A stretch of DNA of 64,000 bases from Manis javanica (Eukaryota; Chordata; Mammalia; Pholidota; Manidae). The translations under genes were made by a program, and so were the position numbers. Of this stretch, positions 58,746 to 64,000 are shown one piece after another (within the stretch, counting starts at the first letter, position 1; every line of letters starts with the position of its first letter). The notes beneath the pieces were generated by a model. It saw only the letters and a list, made by a program, of their open reading frames with translations, did not search any database and had not been told where the DNA came from. The DNA is taken from contig NC_133170.1 of assembly GCF_040802235.1 (NCBI RefSeq), positions 3,177,001 to 3,241,000 of the forward strand, given 5' to 3'.

Positions 58746-60210
58746 ATGCTTGTGCTGTCTTGCAATGGCTGCATCTCCTGCTGCCCTTCTTACAAGCTTT
58801 GATTAGAAAGGCAGTTTGCAATGAAGAGCCAGGCTGGAGCTGAGGTTTCAGAAGCACTGCCTGCCCTTCTCAGGCATAAAACATTCTGTTAGAAGCAGCA
58901 ACAGCGTGATCATTGCCAGCGCCCACACCCTCACCGTGGCCACTGTACAAGGGCCTCGGTTCCGAGTTCAGAATGTCACTGATTATTGGTGTATAATTGG
59001 CTTCGTGTGGAGGATAAATGTGTTCCTGATTGATTATCATGACTTGGTCATATTTGAAATGTCAAAGTAGGAAATTGAATTGTCATATTACTGCGTGTTC
59101 TCATTCAAGCACCAGATAAATATTACAAATGATGATTTCCACTGCGTACCATATAAAGAATTTATGGAATATTAATAATACTGTTATACACAACCTTCAT
59201 GCTTGGTGGGTGACCCCAAACTGAAATCATGTTTGACTTTTGAGGAATAAGCCTTCAGAATGATGTACTTTAACCCACTTCTCAGCTGCCTACATTTTAT
59301 AGGGTGACTGTTCCTAAGGACAGTGCTGGCCTCCCTTCGAGAGAGCTGGACTGTTATGACCTCTTGACAATGCTTTTCTGCCTTCCTTTTATTACCCACC
59401 ATGCTTTCTGCCCCTCCGGGTAGCCTCTGAGGTGAAATCAGAACCTCACAGAGAATAAAGTAGCTGTTCTAAGGTAGTTGAGGCTCAGCTCCCAAGTCTA
59501 AGAACTGTGAAGGCCCTGACAGCTTTAGAAAATGCTGCTGTAAACTGGCCTCGGAAGCCAACCCATTTCCTGTCGGGTCTGACCTGGGGCACTGGGGACC
59601 TCTTTCCGCAGACCCTGAATGGAAGCGTCTGGGGGGAAATGTCCCGAGATAATAGGCTGGGCAACAGATCTCAATCTGCTGGACTCAAACCTCTCCTCCC
59701 AGCCCTTGAAATTATTAAGGGGATGTTCAAATTTCCCAGTGCACTCAGCTTGTCTGTCGGCTGAAAAACCATGTGATTGCACTACTTTTTAGATACAGGT
59801 AGAGTGGACATCCTGCTGAGTAATAAAATGCAAGTTATTTTAAGATAATCCCGAATCGATGGTACCTTTCAACAATATGCGTTCTCTTAACAGATACTTA
59901 GGGAATGGAATAGAGGATGTGTAGATTTTTTTTTTTTGCAAATTATCTGGAGTCACTGACTGTTCACAGTTGCTCTGGAGAGATGGAGGGACAGCGAGAA
60001 GGCAGCTCCCTTCGCTGACACCTGCTGGTTGTTGAAACAGTGGAAGAACACTTATGTTCTGATGTTTTTATGATTCCCTTGGTCAGACTGAGTGCTGAAG
60101 CTCCCCACATGCCTGGACCTGCTCCAGGACCCCACTGCATCATTCCCTCAGATCTGGTCATGTTTAGGTCTCCATGGCATAGAGCCTAAGTATTTTTCAA
60201 ATCTCTATTT
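58746..60210. other. Intergenic, unclassified
   Basis: Mixed unique-looking DNA. An AT-rich part at 58.97-59.26 kb could be conserved non-coding DNA. No gene. Confidence 0.5.
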
Positions 60211-61184
60211 CATATCATGCCCTAGACACAGTAGGTGCTCAAGAAATGTTTACTAATGTTGATGAGGAAGTGCTTTAAATACGCCTCTCACCAAGCCACC
60301 TTGCGTCCACACTGAGGGCGGCGTCTCTGGAGTGAATGGACGGGAAGGAGGGGAAACCAGTGCTCCAAAAATGTCACTGAAGATGTGTTTTGTTCAGCTC
60401 CTTGTTATTCAGAAGAGAAACAAAATGTATTCGAATTTGAATTAGCCACCTGGCTTTTAGAAGTGGCTTCTTACAAGCTTGATTTACATCCCTGGCAAAC
60501 ATTCTTCTCATACCTCTGTATTTTTGGGGTGGAAATGCCAAAAGGGTTCAGATGCTCTTTTTAATAGTTGTAGGTATTCAGCAAAGGTGAACCCCAAAGA
60601 AATAAGTGTTCCCTAGCCACCCCCGTCGCCCTCTGGGCTCTGTACCCAGTGTGTCTTCAGTTCTTTGGACCGTGGTCCACCCGGTTCCACAGGTAAGCCA
60701 TGTTATGGGTGACCCAGCGTTGGTCGGCTAAGTGAAGAGCCCGATCAACATTTATAATCTTGCGTTTATGAGAAATGTCAAGCAGCCATCTTCATGGCCA
60801 GTCTGCCTGGAGCTGGTGTGACTCTTGCCTGACTCCCCAGGGCCCCTGGGTCAGCCTATAATCAGCACACAAATTTCATGCAGGGCAGTGCAAACCCGTG
60901 TCCTCAGACACTGGTGAGCCTCACAGTCTCCCCGTGGCCTTGTTAAAATCACAGTCAAACCCCACTGTCCTCGATGGGAAGTCACTGGGTTCGGGTGGGG
61001 CAGAGGAACCTACATCTCAGCCAGCCACCCTGGGTGGCTTGTGGTGCCTGTGCTCTGGTGGAAAGGGCTGCAGGTGTGGCAGGGAGGGTGGGGACTGGTG
61101 CTCGTGAGCATGATGGGCCTTTGGAGAGAAGGGACAGCCCTCAGGAGTGAGCTAGCTTGAGCTGGAGGTGATAAAGGGGGAGCG
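60211..61184. other. Intergenic, unclassified, with a short L2-like end
   Basis: 'cacagtaggtgctcaagaaa' at about 60227 is an L2/MIR-type end. The rest shows no gene. Confidence 0.45.
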
Positions 61185-61412
61185 GGAAGCGTGGGCACCG
61201 AGGTCCGGCAGATCTGGCTCTCAGACCCCTGCTCTACCACGCGCCACCCTTTAGACCTGGGCAGTGACTTCCCCTCTCTGATCCCCAGTCTCTTCATCTC
61301 TAAAACGGGGTAATCATGGCACCTGCCTGCACAAGTTGGTGTGAGCATTAAATGAGGAAATATGGTTAATGTGCTTGGCATATGTCAGGGCCTTAATTAA
61401 TACTTGCTTTTA
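61185..61412 (+). repeat. MIR SINE, nearly complete
   Basis: 'gacctgggcagtgacttccc', 'cttcatctctaaaacggggt' and 'gagcattaaatgaggaaata' follow the MIR core and 3' part. Confidence 0.9.
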
Positions 61413-61899
61413 TTATGCATACCTAAAAAATGTTGTATTTAAAATTTCTTTTTCACCCTGTAGTTATAGAATTTATACTTTGAGAATTTCTTTTTTTCTT
61501 CCTTCTGCTCATCACCAAATCTGATCGTTTTCTTGCTGTCATCACACAGAGAAGCAGGAAGTACCCTGATCCTGGCAGGCGTTGAGAGGATCCTGGCAAG
61601 ACCATAGAGTATGTTTTCTCCCGAAGGAAATCTGATTACCCCTGACAGTTTCCAGTTCTGTATTTTGAGGAGAGCCGGGGCTGAGCTGGAGGAGGGCATG
61701 GGGCCCTGGGCAGGAAGGCCTCCGAGGCCTGGTGCTGGCGGCGTGCTCCAGAGCCCTCTCTGAGCTTGTGACTTGGGAGGGTTCTCAGAATGTGGCCATG
61801 TGGCGCTCGGCACGTGCGTCCCTGTGAGATGTGGGTGCAGGTGTTCAGGTAGCGTAGCAGCCCTGGGGGACCACCTGTGCCCCCCAGTGTGCACCTGGG

Positions 61900-62080
61900 G
61901 GCCACTCAGGCCACCTTGCTCTACCTCAGTTTCTTTTCTTATGAAGGAGGGATAGTAACTATTACCAGACCCCCCTCCGTGGGGCATTATGAATATATAA
62001 GCAATTAATAGATGTGGAATGTTTAATACAGGGCTCAGCTCGCCGAGTGCCCAGCGAACGTCAGCTATCATTACACTGAT
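61900..62080 (+). repeat. MIR SINE 3' half
   Basis: 'tacctcagtttcttttctta', 'gagggatagtaactattacc' and 'gaacgtcagctatcattaca' fit MIR. The 210-codon minus frame at 61439-62071 runs antisense through it. Confidence 0.75.
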
Positions 62081-62284
62081 GTGTTAGCACTTCATAAGCA
62101 AAATGTTCCTTTTGGGGGAAAATGGTTCACATTTGGGGGATTTAGGTGAGTCTCGAGTCCTCACGGAAGGCATCCCTTACCTTTCATTATTCTCAACCTG
62201 CATCTTTTTCTTTCCCGCGTGAGGCTCTGCCCCCTGTCCTCTCCTGCTGCTTTTACACTTACTGTGACCTTAATACCCGACAGC

Positions 62285-62430
62285 AGTTGCTCTTACAGCA
62301 CCGTCACCAATAACCGTCAGCAGAGCCCCAAGGTGTGCATTTTCATCTCCACTTGAAGGTAACGCACCGAAGGGCATGTGTCTAGTAAGCGATGACAGCT
62401 GGGTTTGGGGACAAAGCACGTAGTCCCCAC
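62285..62430 (-). repeat. MIR SINE fragment
   Basis: 'gcattttcatctccacttga' followed by 'gtctagtaagcgatgacagc' is a diverged reversed MIR core. Confidence 0.5.
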
Positions 62431-62783
62431 CTCAGTGTTTCACTGTCTCTGTATACTGTTCATTCCACCTGCACCCCACCCCACCTCAATGTCTCCCCTT
62501 GTTTTTAAACTCTGTTCTTTCTGTGATCTGTGATCTATCTTGGCTTTGATCCCCTCAGGGATCCTGCAAGTCTCCTATTATTCTGATTCTTCTGTTATTT
62601 TCTAATTGTCTCTTTCATGTGTATGTCTTTCTGGGACTCCACATTCCTTGAAGAAAGAATCCATGATCTTCCATTACAGTACAGGTTTTTTGCCAGACAT
62701 GGAGGGGTAATTATTTGCCAAGTTATATGTATATGCATTAAAAATTACTGATGCCAGGACCCCATGCCCACAGAACCTATTAG

Positions 62784-63180
62784 CTCAGTTTGCTGAGGCT
62801 GTCAAAATGGAATGCCACAGAGTGGGCAGCTGGAACTGCAGAGATTTGTTTTCTCACAGCCCTTGAGGCTGCAGGTCCAAGACCAAGGGGCCTACAGGTC
62901 CAGTTTCCTCTGAGGCCTCCTCAGCCTGCAGACGGCCACCGCCTTGCCCTTCCGTCACGTGGTCTTTCCTCTGCGCACGTGCACCCACGGTGTTCTTCTG
63001 TGTCCAGACTTCCTCTTATCAGCGCACTAGGCACACCGGATCGGGGCCCACCTAATGGCCTCAGTGTACCTCTGTTACCTCTTTCAAGGCCCTGTCTCTG
63101 AATACAGTCATCTTCTGAGGTACTGGGACTTAGAGCTTGAACATTTGGATTTTGGTGGGACACGGTTTTGCCTGTAATAG
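62784..63180. repeat. Old mammalian interspersed repeat, class not assigned
   Basis: This well-known medium-copy repeat reads 'agtttgctgaggctgtcaaa', 'ttctcacagcccttgaggct', 'gcccacctaatggcctcagt' and 'gaatacagtcatcttctgag', ending near 'ttttggtgggacacgg'. The 103-codon + frame inside it is accidental. Confidence 0.7.
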
Positions 63181-63289
63181 TATATATCTTTAAAATAACT
63201 CAGAGTTGTACTGAATGTGAAATGTTGATCAAAAATCTACAATTTTAATAAATGTATGATCTCATATCATGTATGGCACATCATCTGAG

Positions 63290-63660
63290 ATATATAACTC
63301 TCAGGGAGATTTAATGAAAATTAATTTCAGAATTTGAGGCCGATGACAATAATTGCCAGGTGTCCAGCAGGTAAGCTGATGATATGGCCTGCCTAATCTC
63401 AGCCCATTGGGGGTTTTAAAATATCATTGGTTTTATGCAATTAGCATGTATATATTGTAGATCAATAAGGCCTAACCAGCCACCCACATCTCCTCCATCC
63501 CTCCAGGTGTCATATCAGCAGGTGTGAATCAAATTAGTAATTTGTGATGGAAACTGAATGTAATCAATTACACAATTTTAAGCTGTTCAAATTTAATTCC
63601 ATTAAATTATATCATGAAACTGTTTCATGATGAAGCATTGGAAATAAGATGGAAAGAAGC
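63290..63660. promoter_or_regulatory. Candidate conserved non-coding block
   Basis: Repeat-free, AT-rich DNA with several ATTA/TAAT homeodomain cores (for example 'caaattagtaatttg' and 'gtaatcaattacac', a near-palindromic pair) and CAGGTG E-boxes (near 63505 and 63520). Function is inferred. Confidence 0.35.
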
Positions 63661-63689
63661 GTGGATGGGAAATGCTATTATCAGAGAGG

Positions 63690-63865
63690 CTAGAAGAATG
63701 TGGCCTTTGGGTTCCCCGGACCCAGATGTGCGCTCTGGCTCCGTCACTCGGTGCTTGCGTGACTTTAGGCAAGTTTCCTAACTTGATGGAGGCTCAGTTT
63801 TCTCGCCCAGAAAGTGGGGATGACAATGATCACTGTGTACGTGTTGTGAGAATTAGATGATGGAA
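63690..63865 (+). repeat. MIR SINE
   Basis: 'cgtgactttaggcaagtttc' and 'ggctcagttttctcgcccag' followed by 'gtgttgtgagaattagatga' is MIR forward. Confidence 0.88.
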
Positions 63866-63879
63866 GAGAAAACAATCCT

Positions 63880-64000
63880 CTGGTATGTGAACTGCGTGAG
63901 AAGAGGGGCCTTGTCTCTTTTCTTCTCTGCTGTACCCCCAGTGTTTAGAACAAAGATGGAACACGGAGGTGCTACATTTTACTAAATAGATACTTAAATA
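63880..64000 (+). repeat. L2 LINE 3' end, cut by window edge
   Basis: 'gtgagaagaggggccttgtc' and 'gctgtacccccagtgtttag' are the typical L2 end. It may continue past the window. Confidence 0.7.

Noticed and set aside
61439..62071. 210-codon minus frame
   Set aside because: It runs antisense through a MIR element and ends in lysine-rich AT DNA. No domain is recognised.
1..64000. CRISPR arrays, operons, tRNA or rRNA genes
   Set aside because: This is mammalian nuclear DNA. No direct-repeat arrays with spacers and no intact tRNA or rRNA text were seen.

Overview
The window is nuclear DNA of a placental mammal. It has one split gene with canonical GT-AG introns, CA, AT and TTTA microsatellites, many old MIR, L2 and L1 fragments, a Tigger-type DNA transposon and retroviral LTRs. 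I see no Alu, rodent B1/B2, carnivore SINEC, equine ERE or ruminant Bov SINE, so a lineage without abundant young SINEs fits. A pangolin is my guess from the SINE-poor, L1-rich texture, held at low confidence.

From 1 to about 28.2 kb lies the 3' part of GXYLT1 (glucoside xylosyltransferase 1) on the + strand. Six coding exons are read: 951-1122, 3627-3752, 6554-6805, 13269-13392, 13693-13865 and 22497-22667. They join in frame and encode about 338 residues, including the DxD metal/nucleotide-sugar site, up to a TGA stop at 22665-22667. The exons for the signal anchor and stem lie upstream of the window. Introns hold a CA repeat, MIR and L2 pieces, antisense L1 blocks (9.9-11.0 kb, 13.9-15.7 kb), a CTCF-like site at 8244 and a nearly full-length Tigger1 element (18964-21228). 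An AU-rich 3' UTR follows the stop, with candidate poly(A) signals at 23450, 26943 and 28156/28171.

From about 28.2 kb to the end I find no convincing gene. This agrees with the long gap known downstream of GXYLT1 towards PDZRN4 in human. The region holds a sense L1 3' end (28.9-29.6 kb), two ERVL-like LTRs (32.0-32.7 and 45.2-45.95 kb) and a family of about 350-410 bp LTRs with four copies (36.4, 37.4, 39.6 and 46.3 kb). It also holds more L1, MIR and L2 pieces, two strong CpG-rich blocks (36.96-37.36 and 49.43-49.77 kb, the second with a CTCF-like site), and several AT-rich, repeat-free stretches that look like conserved non-coding elements (38.44-38.75, 55.0-56.25 and 63.3-63.66 kb).

I found no clearly new biological system. 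The points most worth checking are the inverted LTR pair around the CpG island at 37 kb, the CpG island plus CTCF motif at 49.5 kb, the paired octamer sites at 38.5 kb, the altered GXYLT1 C-terminus, and the real end of the GXYLT1 3' UTR.
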